Assembly (NCBI RefSeq): GCF_032854445.1
Contig: NC_088302.1
Coordinates: forward strand, 10,721,338-10,785,337
Source of the DNA: Liolophura sinensis
Lineage: Eukaryota > Mollusca > Polyplacophora > Chitonida > Chitonidae
Reading direction: 5' to 3'
Length of the DNA: 64,000 nucleotides
Numbering within the stretch: position 1 is the first letter of the stretch; every line of letters begins with the position of its first letter. The notes below the pieces were generated by a model that saw only the letters and a list, made by a program, of their open reading frames with translations, was not told where the DNA came from and did no database searches. This document shows, piece by piece, positions 10,799 to 23,600 of this stretch. Position numbers and translations under genes: made by a program.

Positions 10799-10980
10799 TT
10801 GCGTGACCGAGGTGGTTAGCACGCTAGCACGTCGTTGTGAGCGCAAAGTCCAGCTCATCCGCCGTACTTGATCGTGAGTTTTCCCCGGGCTCTATCCGAT
10901 TTCCTCCCGCCATCATGCTGGCAGCCGTGGAGTAAGTGAAATATTCTTGGGTAGGGCGCTAAACACCAATCAGATAAATC
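10799..10980 (+). mobile_element. SINE, nearly full length
   Basis: Head 'gcgtgaccgaggtggttagc', middle 'gtccagctcatcc', body 'ccccgggctctatccgattt', tail 'aacaccaatcagataaatc'. It sits just downstream of the plus-strand receptor's polyadenylation signal. Confidence 0.8.
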
Positions 10981-11654
10981 TATCAATATAATATATGTAT
11001 TGCTTTAGCTGTATATTTACGACTAGCGGAAAATATCCATAAAGTATTGTACATACAATGACCTCCGTTAGTTATCACGTGCGAGATCACTATGTTATGC
11101 CTTGTAATGAATTAATGAACTTTTTTGCTGTTCTTGATGAATTAGAAAGCATCATCCGATAGTGATGTCCTGTCTGCCAAAGCTAATATTCAGTTTAGGC
11201 TAGGCATAGCCTGGACTTGCTTATATTTCATTCCAACCAGTCAGAAGCGATTCTGTATCCCTTTAATGTTCGAACGATTCTGTATCCCTTCAATGTTTGA
11301 ACGATTCTGTGAACCCTTAATACCTTAACCTTACTGGACGTTAAAAATAGAGTCTTTTGTCCCTCCGGCAACTTGTTTTTTTGGCTAAACAGCTATCAAC
11401 AGAAACTTGTGACACTCCCAGTTGTTTTTTTTTATAAAAGACAACATTTGAAAAATGTACACATTGCCTTCATTTTGGCTCGAAACTAATTTACAGATTT
11501 TAACACTATATCTACTTTATTGCGTGTTACTGACATGGATGCAATTCTGTCTAATCATCTTCTACAGTTGCCAACAGATGATAGACAACTGAGTGGTGTT
11601 GTACTAGACACTTTCAGTTTCTGCACTGTACCTTTTCACTCTGGCACGAAACCC

Positions 11655-11771
11655 CAATTTATTTGTTTATTTGATTGGTGTTTTACGCCGTACTCAAGAA
11701 TATTTCACTTATACGACGGCGGCCATCATTATGGTGGGATGAAAACAGGGCACAGCCCGAGGGAAACCCGT
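11655..11771 (-). mobile_element. SINE, 3' part, reverse orientation
   Basis: Plus strand reads 'ttgattggtgttttacgccg', 'tcaagaatatttcacttata', 'ggcggccatcattatggtgg', 'cacagcccgagggaaacccg': a clean reverse-oriented SINE tail and body. Confidence 0.85.
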
Positions 11772-11944
11772 ATATTACATTCTATCATGTGCGTAATTTC
11801 CCACTTTATTCCGCTGACCTAAACCCGTAACAAGTCAAATAGGAACTATGGAACTTGCCGGCTTTTAAGTATTTGTTTGTTAAATTGTTTGTACATAGTA
11901 AGGGTCTACCTCCTCAATCCGTGGTCACCAAATGCCAAAATATC

Positions 11945-12490
11945 TAAATGTGTGGGTATTGGAATATGTTCTACATGTTTATAGATATTGAATGGGCTTG
12001 CTCCCGTATGTTTGCATATCTGGATACCTTGGTCCCACGTGTTTGTGTATGGGGATTCCATAGTCCCACGTGTTTGTATATAGATATCACAAGGTCCCAC
12101 GTGTTTGTTCATAGGTATCACAACGTCCCATGTGTTTGTATATGGGGATTCCATAGTCCCACATGTTTGTATAAGGGGATTCCTTGATCCCACATGTTTG
12201 TACATAGATATCACAAGATATCACATGTTTTTACATAGGTATCGCAAGGTCCCATATGTTTGTATATGATAATTCATTAATCCCACATGTTTGTATATGG
12301 GTATTCCTTAGTCCCACGTGTTTGTATGTAGACATCACAAGGTCGCACGTGTTTGTTCATAGATATCACAATGCTCCACGTGTTTGTATATGGGTATTCT
12401 TTAGTCCCACATGTTTGTACATAGATATCACAAGGTCCCACATGTTTGTATATGGGGATTCCATAGTCCCACATGTTTGTATATTGGTAA
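11945..12490. repeat. Minisatellite, 31-bp unit
   Basis: About 17 copies of 'tcccacatgtttgtatatgg' plus 'ggattccatag', with variants carrying 'agatatcacaagg'. The frames across it on both strands come from the repeat. Confidence 0.92.
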
Positions 12491-12499
12491 AGTCCTTGG

Positions 12500-13690
12500 A
12501 TGTATATTGGCTTAATTTCTTAATTGTTCAGTAGTGTAAACATTCCGGAAGAAGAATCTCATTGATGTGCCATAGGTATGTTTTAATATGTTAAAGGAGA
12601 AGAATACATATAAATGTTGCCAAAATCAGATGAAAGAGCGCCAAAAGTTATTTGCAAATATGATTTTTAATCTTTTTTCAGGAGAAAGAGCATTTGAAAA
12701 TATGTTTTTTGGTATTTTTTTAGTCGGCGCATAATAATGTTCTAAATAAGGATATGAACATTATTATTAAATATATTTATTAAACATGTATTACATCCAT
12801 TATTACACAAAGACCATATATACTAAAACGTGGTCCCAAATACCCATCATACAAAAATTATTTTTCAAGTGTCTTTTTCTCTTTAAAGAAAAATCGAAAA
12901 AATATTAAAGAGCACATTTGTGACTAACTTTTTGCACTCTTTCATTTGAATTTTATGTAATTTTGTTTTTTCCCATTTACACGGACATTGGGTCTAAGGT
13001 AAGAATAATGTTAAGCTATAACATAGTAATATCTGTTCTCGTCATACCGATTGCTACAGCAATATTTGTCAAGCCCTCTGAATTGATTGTCAAAGCAATT
13101 TAATATACTAGAAATTACTGGGATGGAACATATGTCGTCTATCTGAACATTTGGCTGAAATAAAGGTTATGACAACCGACTTTAATGTTCTTTATATAGG
13201 CTGTAAAACTGGAGTGTGAAAATTCTCTTTGTATCTATGTAACCTTTACTGATACTTTAGAGCAATTTTCACAGGTAACAGTGATATCACTAATGCATAA
13301 GCAATTGTGTGTTCCGTACGATTGAAATATACTCCTGATCCATCCAAGAAAGTACAATCTTCAGCATAGGCCTTGAATCACGTCACAACAGATAGCACAG
13401 TTCACAAAGTGTGACTGAGGTGTTTACCGTAATACATACTGGACTATCACACCAAATTGTGTCTCGAGCCCCCAAAAGATTTACAATTTCCGTGTAACCG
13501 TAAATGTTATGGCTTCCCATTAACTCTACTAAACTCTGTCCTATCTGTATATACTGAAGCAGTGCGCTTTTCGACAAACCTTCCGAATGGATTAAAACAA
13601 TCAGTTAAGAGAGCGAAGCGACCCTAGATGTGTATTTGCATGTTCCAGTCAGAACCTTCTTTACAGGGAACTGATTCAAATCAGAAAAGG
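12500..13690. other. No recognised features
   Basis: AT-rich sequence with no coding frame or repeat array I can defend. Confidence 0.5.
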
Positions 13691-13695
13691 ACCAG

Positions 13696-13910
13696 GGACC
13701 GATTCCACAAAGACATTTTTGACTTAAGTCAACATTTAAAACGTTGTCACAATGTTTAGTTTTTGGTAATGGAAGTTGAAATTTTGACATTTGTGTTAAG
13801 ATAGCATTCATGAGGTGGTCAAGGTGTTAATTTACAGGGCTCAAAAATAAGCTCTAAAACCATATTTGACCATATGATTTAAGTCAAAACCGGCTTTGTG
13901 GAATCGCTCC
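13696..13910. mobile_element. Palindromic MITE, family A copy 1
   Basis: The ends are inverted: 'ggaccgattccacaaag' on the left against the reverse complement of 'ctttgtggaatcgctcc' on the right, followed inwards by 'gacttaagtcaa' and 'gatttaagtcaaaa'. It is 215 bp with no coding capacity. A second copy is at 37071-37265. Confidence 0.75.
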
Positions 13911-13918
13911 AGGCTCCA

Positions 13919-14115
13919 GAACCACGACGCAAACTTAAGTAAAAATTTCAATCATTAAACTTGGTATGTTCCTATCTGTTGTTTTAGATGAAATTTGCTT
14001 TCCAATAACTCACCCCCGAATTTACGTTGTCAAGCAATATTTTGACCTTTCAACGTAAGAAATCATCACTTAAAAGCGATTTGAAATTTTGGCTTAAGTC
14101 TAAGAATATACTGGA
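13919..14115 (+). mobile_element. MITE family B copy 1
   Basis: Shares with 50367-50577 the ordered blocks 'tttcaatcattaaacttggt', 'atgttcc', 'caagcaatattttgac' and a closing 'cttaagtctaagaata'. It abuts MITE A directly, so the two may be a nested pair. Confidence 0.6.
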
Positions 14116-14119
14116 ATAT

Positions 14120-14930
14120 CGACGCTTTTTTCCTTTGTACATTGTCTCACTGACGACTGTTTCAGCTTTGTTACCAGCTTTGTTTACCATGTATGTAAAT
14201 ATTTCTTTACATATATCTTGGTAGTCTTTGGTGCTTTGGAAGTGGGTCCTTGCGATATCAACTGAATGAATCTTTATCAGGATTTACTACTTATGTGAGA
14301 ATGTAGAACTTGACACCTATATTTCGTCATACTCAATACAACACACATGCCGCTCGCAAGATCATTTCCATCACTATGGCAAATTTTGTACTGAAATCTT
14401 GAACAACACGAAGGCCACTGTGATGAGGCGTGAGCGACCTGGATAATTTCACATTTAACCTTTCAACACATTTTGTCTCTATAAACTGTGTATTTAATAA
14501 ACTTTTTATGTTTCTGTTTTGTTACAAACTGACACGTATATACATATATGTGTTACCTGACTGTCTCTCCATTACTAAAGATTCTTCAATAAACCGAAAT
14601 ACAGAAGCAACATGCAGTGTTATTCGGGAGTCGTGGCTTTATTCAACTCTTGACAAGAGGGCCTAATCTTTAAAGAGTGTCCTCTGGAAGTGGAAAACCT
14701 AAAACACAGACTTGAAAAATGGTATTTGTTGCTGCCTGGCTGGTGCTTGTTGTTACAGCAAAGGAAACGGGACCCGTTTGGCACGGGTATATAGGATGTC
14801 GTATCTGGTGTCTTCGGCATGTCTATTTCTGTAACGGCAGCAACTTTGGGGCATGACAAGAAGACACAGTATATGTGCACACAACTAATGACTGCCCGTC
14901 TCCGTATGACGGGTTTCATGATGGCTTCCT
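14120..14930. other. No recognised features
   Basis: No credible coding exon. The frames present at 14430-14666 (plus) and 14620-14940 (minus) have no domain signature. Confidence 0.45.
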
Positions 14931-14934
14931 CTCC

Positions 14935-15115
14935 AGCCATACGTGGGAAGGTCTGTCACCAACCTGCGGATGGTCGTGGGTTTTCGCCTGGCACGGCCCA
15001 GTTTCCTCCATCATAATGCTGGTCGCCGTCGTAGAAGTAAAATATTCTTGAGTACGAGGTAAAATAGCAATCAAATAAATAAATAAAATAAATAAATAAA
15101 TAAATAAATAAAAAT
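14935..15115 (+). mobile_element. SINE with (AAAT)n tail
   Basis: Body 'caacctgcggatggtcgtgg', 'cataatgctggtcgccgtcg', 'aatattcttgagtacgaggt', then 'caatcaaataaataaata' extended to about 50 bp of simple AAAT repeat. Confidence 0.85.
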
Positions 15116-15119
15116 CATA

Positions 15120-17165
15120 TGACGGGAAAATTGATACGTACGACTTAAAAAACCCAAGCATACATACATAAAATGATAATGGCCCGGTTTCACCAGTCAC
15201 GTGAGGTCAAATATCAGACTGTTGTCGGTGCTCTGGTTTTCCTCTATAGGTTTTAGTTCTTTACATGATATGTTAAGCTATTCAGTGGGAATCAAGAGAG
15301 ATGCGCTCATTTGCTTTTGTTGATCGTATTAAAACATCTTTCTTTGTTACCAGTTAACTGTGCAGTTCATGTATTTCGTATTCGCAATGAATACATCTGT
15401 ACCTGTAGCATATCCTTGTAAGACGAAATCGCCGAATGGAGCGATGTTTACAATGTTATGTTTTTTACATATGACTTCACATTCTATCAATGTCAATATT
15501 TAAACTGGGTTTTATTAAACCATGTTGCACGAGAAATGTTTCGCACCACCGTGCCGTTATCGTAGATATCCCAGCCGTAAGGAAAACTCTGGGTTCTAGT
15601 GGTGCAACAAGAAAAAGTCAGAATTTTGCGAATAATTATTGGCACAAAGAAACACACTTTAGCCTAACGACATAGAAATTAAATCAATAGCAATCATATG
15701 GAGGAGTAGGAATAGACAGCCTAGATTAAGAAGTTTCTCAGAGCTCTGAAAAACGGAGTAGTATACGTATCATTTTACGATATTCATTCACTTGCAGAAA
15801 TTTGATGTAACGACATCGGACGCACCTTGTATTATTCGCACGGATATCTCTATAAATTGTATAACCGATTTTGAACATAACACCTGAACAGACGAAGCTG
15901 ATATTTCGTGAGAGGTAATTATTTGGCCTATTCTTAAGCAACAGTAAAAATTGCATTGGAATTGCGCTAATAATTTCTTTTTTACCGGTATCAAAAATCG
16001 CCCGTTTGGATGTTTACTTTTCCTCATTTACTTTGAAGTATTTTCATTTTTATACATGGATAGGTAGAGGAATATTAAAAAAATATGTAATACATTTTAT
16101 AGCTTGATTTTATGCAAGATTTAAAATATATATGTATATACATGTTCCTACACTGCATATCTTCACGCGTATATGAAGGCTACATGATGAGGCGATTTTT
16201 GCCAGAGAGTACATTCATATGACGGCATGGCAGGTCTGGGGTTAAACCACTGCCTAGACCATAGTGTAGATAGGCATGTTCTACCTGAAGAATTTGAAGA
16301 TCAATGGGATAGAGATATCCGTAAATTAATAAGAATTTCTGTGGACTATTTGAATATTTTGAACACATAGAGACCTGAAATTTTGTGATCTTGTAAATTA
16401 TTCGTTATTTTTGGCACCGAGAACTAAATGTTGAAGGCAAAACACTTTTCGGGGGATCCCTGTGAATACTGTTAATACTTAACGATTCCACTGGGTGATC
16501 ATATTTCACGTACAATACATAGGCATGTTGAAGTATTTACTTCTTAAGTGTAGTGATCAGATGTAATATGGTTAGAATAAAATTCCATTCCACAGTTTTG
16601 AAACCTTAGAAGTTTAGCATTGGGGATATTGCACTGACGGACAATTCACTCCGAGTAGCCATGTTGTGGTAGCCCTTATGAGCTTGGCCAATCACTAGCA
16701 CTGAAAGCGTCACGAGATAATTGGCTGTCGCATCAAAAAAACCTATTAGTTCTCGATTGTCAGTGTATTGTTGTATAGTGGATAGACAGATATCGATGCA
16801 ATAAATTGGATTTTGAGGTTAGTTTAAGTGTTAAACCGATGTATTTTGAACCAGACAGTAATGAGCATTTATGAAACATTAACATGCAGATCTTTATACG
16901 CGTCAGTGATTCGAATTTTATAAATTGTAGGCCTTGTGTGATGTACCGATTTGACTCATTACATATACATTTTCAATACAGCTTTTTTAATTTTATATAA
17001 GTACGCAGACTAACACACATCACACAATAAAGTGAAATATTAATGCGCAATTTTTATCCAACATGGAACTGTGATAAATATGTTGATAAATCATAAGCAA
17101 TATGTTACATATACATACACTTGTCGACACATAAACACCTCTTAATAGGCTTGTTATTTAATAAT
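15120..17165. other. Intergenic DNA between the two convergent SRCR genes
   Basis: No coding exon recognised. On the minus strand an AATAAA (plus-strand 'tttatt' in 'gtcatttttattaaaac' near 17175) could serve the minus-strand receptor. Otherwise AT-rich and featureless. Confidence 0.4.
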
Positions 17166-17282
17166 GAGTCATTTTTATTAAAACTAAACATTATATACTC
17201 GTGACGTCCAGTACAAACTTGAAACCCCTGTGCTGAACAGAACAGTGTATACGAGTGGCGGGCCTACTTCACACAAAAGTGT

Positions 17283-17650
17283 GCATTGCTGTAGTATCAT
17301 TTAGTGTGTCAAGCACATGTGCTTCTCTGGCGCCCGACACACCCAGGAAACGTTGCTAAATCCAGGGTTATCGTCCTTGGTCTACCCAGGATCCACTTCA
17401 GATAAAATTATGCATTACTGTGGTATTATTTAGAATGTCATGGCACAAGTGCTCTCTTTGTGCCCAAAACATCCAAGAAACATTGCTAATTCCAGGGTTA
17501 TCGTCCTTGGTCTACCCAGGATCCACTTCAGATAAAATTATGCATTACTGTGGTATTATTTAGAATGTCATGGCACAAGTGCTCTCTTTGTGCCCAAAAC
17601 ATCCAAGAAACATTGCTAATTCCAAGGTTATCGTCGTCTATCTAGAGATC
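17283..17650. repeat. Tandem repeat, about 130 bp x 2.9
   Basis: Three consecutive copies beginning 'gcatt(a/g)ctg(t)ggtattattt' at 17283, 17412 and 17542. The last two are almost identical through 'gctaattccagggttatcgt', the first is diverged. It may lie within or just beyond the 3' end of the minus-strand receptor. Confidence 0.9.
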
Positions 17651-20600
17651 TGGACAGGACGGAATGTCTTCAGCACAGCCTTCCCGCGCCGAGATGGTGA
17701 TTGTTGCTATTCACCACCTGCATCGGAGCAAGTCTGAAAGTAGATCGAACCACATAACGTGAAACCACAGGTTATTCATCGTTTGATGGCTGAAAACCTC
17801 ACAATTGTGTCACAATATTCAGCTTATACTGATGACTCCTTAGATAATAGCCAACCTGAAGTTATCCTGTGATTCATCGACGTGAACAGTTGCCTATTAA
17901 TTTTTGCACACAAGAAAACTTTTGATGTAAGTACAGAAATAATTATTCTCGCCTTATTGCTAATAAAATCCCGTTATTTGCCCAATCACTTACAGGTTGA
18001 AAGCCTCCACCGAGGTAGGTTGATGAGCGTCCTGGGTTGGATGCTACACCTAGAAGTCAAACATAGGCTATTAATATGTCGGATGAAGACAAACTAAGCT
18101 CACTTGACTAACTTTCGTTCATTTATTAATTTGATTGCTGATTTACGCCGTTGAAAGGTGACGTACACACTTGTAACCTATGTAACCAGGTCTCATCGGT
18201 TACGCGTATACCATATGCTGACTATGACATTGCTGTAGCCGTTCTGGTTCCACTCTCAGTGGTTCAGCATTAAGGAGATAGTGCAACGAGTGGTTGACCT
18301 GTATCAGTATAATGGCTTCGGCAAGTCGTCTCAGTTAAGCAGTACTAGATAAAAAAGCGTTCGAAATCTGTCCTGCAAGACGGAGGCACATTACATGCAC
18401 TCTAGGGATTCCGTCATATGACCGATAAATTGTTAAGAACAAAGTTAAACCCTAAGCACTCACTCACTGACTCTACTCTCCATGCTGTAATCTTTTGTGT
18501 TCAAATGTGGCAGACGTACTGACATGATGAGTTACCTGCTCCACGGCATCTCCGAATGACGATATACGTTACAACTCCAAAGAATGCCATGACTATCACT
18601 GACACAACAGTAAAAAACGACGAAGGTTGTTGTGCCCGTCCTAGTAGGTACCGAGCCCTCTGTAAGCAAACATACACAGAAATAATTAGTATAAAACCTA
18701 ACTGACGAGAGACCGGATTTCACAGGTTAAGAGTGACCATTTGACAACTATCACAATGTCGTCGTTACTCTTATGTAGTTACACCATATTCATTTACAGT
18801 ATAGAGACGCCACAAATGATGCCAGTCAAACTGTTCGGACAGCAGAAATGACACCACATATTCCACTTTATCCAATGGCAATACACGGAAACCATTTGCT
18901 ACAATGCCAGTCACAATATAATGACAAGAGACATGGCACCTCACACGACATATGACACCACACACGGCACCAATCTAAGTAACAAGATATTGACACGACA
19001 TATCACACCACACACGGTACCAATCCTAGTAACAAGATACGGGCACGGCATATGGCACCACATATGGCACCAATTCTAGTAACAAGATACCGACACGACA
19101 CATGACACGACATACGACCCATGACACCACATACGACACCACACACGACATCACGCCTAGTAACAAGAAACCGACACGACACATGACACCACACTCAATA
19201 CCACGCCTGGTAACAAGGTACTTACACGACACACCATACCACACACAACATCACACCTGGTAACAAGATACTGACACGACATATGTCACCACATATAACA
19301 CCACATTAAATAACAGTACATGACTACACATGACACCGAATTAAATCGCAGTATAGTGATACCACAGAAAACAGCACATCAAGTCACAGTACACTGACAC
19401 TACCACACATAAAGCCACATCAAGCCTCATTATGCTGACACCGCACACAACAGCACGTCAAGCCACAGAATATTGACACCGCACACAACAGCACATCACA
19501 GTATGCTGACAATGCAAACAACAGCACGTCAAGCCACATTATGCTGACACCGCACACAACAGCACGTCAAGTCACAGTTTGCTGACGCCGCGCACAACAG
19601 CACATCACAGTATACTGACACCGCACACAAAGGCGCGTCAAGGCACAGTTTGCCGACACCGCACACAACAGCACGTCAAGCCACATTATAGTGACACCGG
19701 ATACAGCAGCACGTCAAACCACAATATGCTGACACCGCACACAACAGCACGTCAAACCACAGTTTGCTGACACCGGATACAGCAGCACGTCAAAAAACAG
19801 TATGCTGACACCGTACACAACAGCGCGTCAAGTCACAAAGTCTCAGCATACTGTCATACGTAAAACCATATACATGTATACGGCAGCGAAATAAAAATTC
19901 TTCATCAATCTTGTGAAAATATATGTCGTAACCTCCTTGGAATATCGCGTTGTCAAAACAATCGTGGTAATCATAGGAACTTCTTACTTGTGGGTTTGGC
20001 TTTACAGCTGCTACTTCCATCCCGACATGCCGGGGACTTTCCTGTAGAAATGGCTACAATGATAAATTACATATAATACACAGAAATACCATCATTATCG
20101 TTATTAGGGATTACACTCGATATAGAGCAGATAATAGTGCTGAAAATTGTTTGATAGCTCCCCCGGTTTCGAACCTGCAATTTGAGAGTGAGGCACCTCA
20201 TTGCGAACAAATACATGCCAGTCCAGACCCCACGGCCAACGTACACACTTCCCACAGGTATTGGTGGTGTAACAACACGATTTGCCATAAAAACGCATTT
20301 TACAATAGTCGTTACAACTTGCAACTCACAGAGTGTTTTTTTTGTAATAACATTATTGCAAATGGCAACAACCATTGTGGGTTTTTGTAAAAACGTATTC
20401 CTTTCTAAAATTGGTTAAAAAATTCACTCTGCAAGTGGCTTTTTCATAATAATTATTATAAATTGCGTTTTATTTACAAATTGCGTTAGCACCTATATAG
20501 CGCCATATGTGTCAAATATGTTCTCAATGGAAGTTATCGCCATTATTCTCATTCATGACATCTATTAGGTTAGACTTGGTTATCTTTAGATAAAATTTTC

Positions 20601-23600
20601 CAGGGTTTCCTTGAAACGAATAAATAATTACAGAAAGTCATTCTGGGACCTGCAAATAAAAGTTGTAATAATTATTACAAATTGCGTTTTTATTACAAAT
20701 TGCGTTGTTACAGATGGTAGCTAGGTTGAACGACGAATAACATTTATTACCTTCCGGTGATCAGAAATAGCGCGGCTGATTAGAACATTAGACTGGCAGA
20801 TTTTATCTAGAAAGTGGATTTTCAGTAGGGATTAAACCTCCTGGATAAAGCACAGATTTAGCGATGTCTCCAGAAATAATCCCTGATAACATTTTTTTAC
20901 TTAAAATCTACTTTCTAAATGACATCTGTCAGTCTTATACAATAAAATATGAAATGTTCGCTCAAGATGGATTGTGACCTTGTGGTTAGCGTCCTAGCGC
21001 AGCGCAGTGACGTATAAATGAAATATTGTTTAGTACCATTCCAGCGAAAAAATAAATGCATAAATTAATATGAATAGTGAGCTTGTGGTTAGCGCCCTTG
21101 TGCAGCGCAATGACGTATAAATGAAATATTGTTTAGTACGGTGTAAAATCCATTCCAGTGAATAAATAAATCAATAAATCCAGATGAGTTGTGAGCTTGC
21201 TTGGTCTCATGTTGTTTCATTAGTTGTAAAAGCAATATCTGATTCCTAATCTTGAACAATACCTACCAATATAAAATGGTTTATTTCTTTCATACCCAAT
21301 ACCTTAAATAGCTATATGGGCTTATGCTTATATCTACGCCACCACCAGCTCTTTGCTACCCACCTTTGCGCCTTTTGCACTCTATTGCTACAGCCAGATC
21401 GTGACTGCAATTGCTCACACCTACTTTACTGTAGGGACATGAAAGGATGTGGCGTTCCTTGCCCGTACATGTTACAAAATCCAGAAAAACCGGACCCGTC
21501 GATAATGGCCTTATGTCCGTGGACAGAACTTTTGCTTGGGTGCTAAAACATAAAATCACTCATATGTGTTTAAGACATGTCAAACGAAATGTTAAGCAGA
21601 AAAATCGTATTTATTAGTAAGCCAAAAACATAGTGGATTTCTTATCAACACGGTCTAATTTTTCAACACACACCAGTCTGTTACTGGTGTAAGCCTTTAA
21701 ACAGACAATGACCTTCTGATATGAACCTTTAACCAGGCAATGTCCGTGTGATATAAACTTTTAAACAGACAATGTCCTTCTGATTTGAACTTTTAAACAA
21801 TGTCCTTTTGATATGAACCTTTAAACAGACAATGTCCTGCTGATTTGAACCTTTAATAGACAATGTCCTTCTGATATAATCTTTCAACAAAGCAATGTCC
21901 TACTGATGTGAACGGTAAACACCACAGTTTGTATTTGATGTGAACCTTGTACACAGATACCCACCTTTGAAAAAGATCTGTTTGTCTTGTTAACCTCAAA
22001 ACAGAAGTTAAAAATATGAGCATGGCCCTTAAAAGACTTTCTATCCTTCATCTTACAGCTGTCAAATTTTCACTTAAATATTGCATTAAACTGTAAGAAA
22101 AAAGTCCATGTCTCAGTGGCAAAGGTTTGTCTGTTCCGTCCACTCCCAGCTATCATGGTCACTCGGTATTTTTACGAGTTAAACCTCAGAGATTTGTCAA
22201 CAAATAAATATAAACGGGCGCACACCCGGGAATAAAACAACGACCACCCGCAGGTTGTTGGAAGACCTTCCAACGTACAACCTGAGAGGAAGCCAGGAGG
22301 ACCTGGCCTTAAACTCACAGTGATCGCATTGGTGAGAGGCTTCTGGGTAATTTTGCTTCACCTGTGGGGTCTGTGGCTTACAGATTTATTTTCATTGGTG
22401 TATAACGTCAAGCTCACCAATGATTCACTTTTCATACGGCGGCGATGGGTTGCATGGGTGGGGAAAACGAAGTGCCAGAGGTAACTATATCTACAAACTT
22501 TCCCACATGAGACTCACGGATATACACGCCGTATTGATGGCAGACAAGTGGTCATTAGTGGACGGTGTATCGTACAATCCTGTCTGTTTTATGGTCTACA
22601 GAGGGCAATCTGTTAGTAAAAACCGTTAAAAAGATTAAAAGATTCAAATCCATCAAAGACAACGTTCGATTCAAAACAATTGATTAAGTGAATTCTGACT
22701 GGTTTATTCGCTTCCCGCAAGTGAGCCTGTATACACTGGTGAGCAGAAAAATGTCATGGCGCATGTCCATGTTACAAAGAGCCAATCAGAGTTCTCCGAC
22801 GTGATGTACATGTTGTTCTTGTGATTGGATCTTTTCGTCTCTCCGTCACAGGACTGTCTGCTAGACGCTGCGGTACGAAATTTTGCGGGACAAACGAATC
22901 GACAGAAGTCATATGCTGACAAAGGCAGCGTAATAGAGAGTTAACATCCTTTTTACTCAGATGAATCTGTCAGACTCTTCTTAATAGAATCGCCGGTAAC
23001 TAGCTGACAGTGGAGACAGGATTTCCGGGGTTAAGCTTTGTAGCCTAGGTCACGCTTGATTAAATCTACCATACCTAAAATTCAGCTTAGGCTATCATCG
23101 CCTTAAGATGCCTATCTCTAACACCAGCCAATCAGAATCGATTGTGTCTCCAGAACGTTAAGGGAAACGTGAATCCCAATGTTGTACCATGCGATATCTC
23201 GAAGTTCAGGAGGAATGATCTCAGTACTTAAGTGCTACATCTGATAATAATGTTTTTTACCAGTTTCGATCAAGTGGGATATTGGGAAAGCCAACGCGAC
23301 TGACGGAAATTTTACATGTGTATTACTGTTCAGATTCTTATTAGAGCAGCCAAGGAATGCTGTGGTGTTAGGAAGGCTGTGGAGTTAGGAAAGCTGTGGA
23401 GTTAGGAAAGCTGTGGAGTTAGGAAGGCTGTGGAGTTAGGAAGGCTGTGGAGTTAGGAAAGCTGTGGAGTTAGGAATGCTGTGGAGTTAGGAAAGCTGTG
23501 CAGTTAGGAAAGCTGTGGAGTTAGGAAGGCTGTGGAGTTAGGAAAGCTGTGGAGTTAGGAAGGCTGTGGAGTTAGGAAAGCTGTGGAGTTAGGAAGGCTG

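Noticed and set aside
17690-17732. Certain terminal exon of the minus-strand receptor
   Set aside because: The acceptor 'gatctactttcag' is good and the phase fits, but only eight residues to a stop and no similarity to the PPxY tail; left as a possibility within the gene entry.
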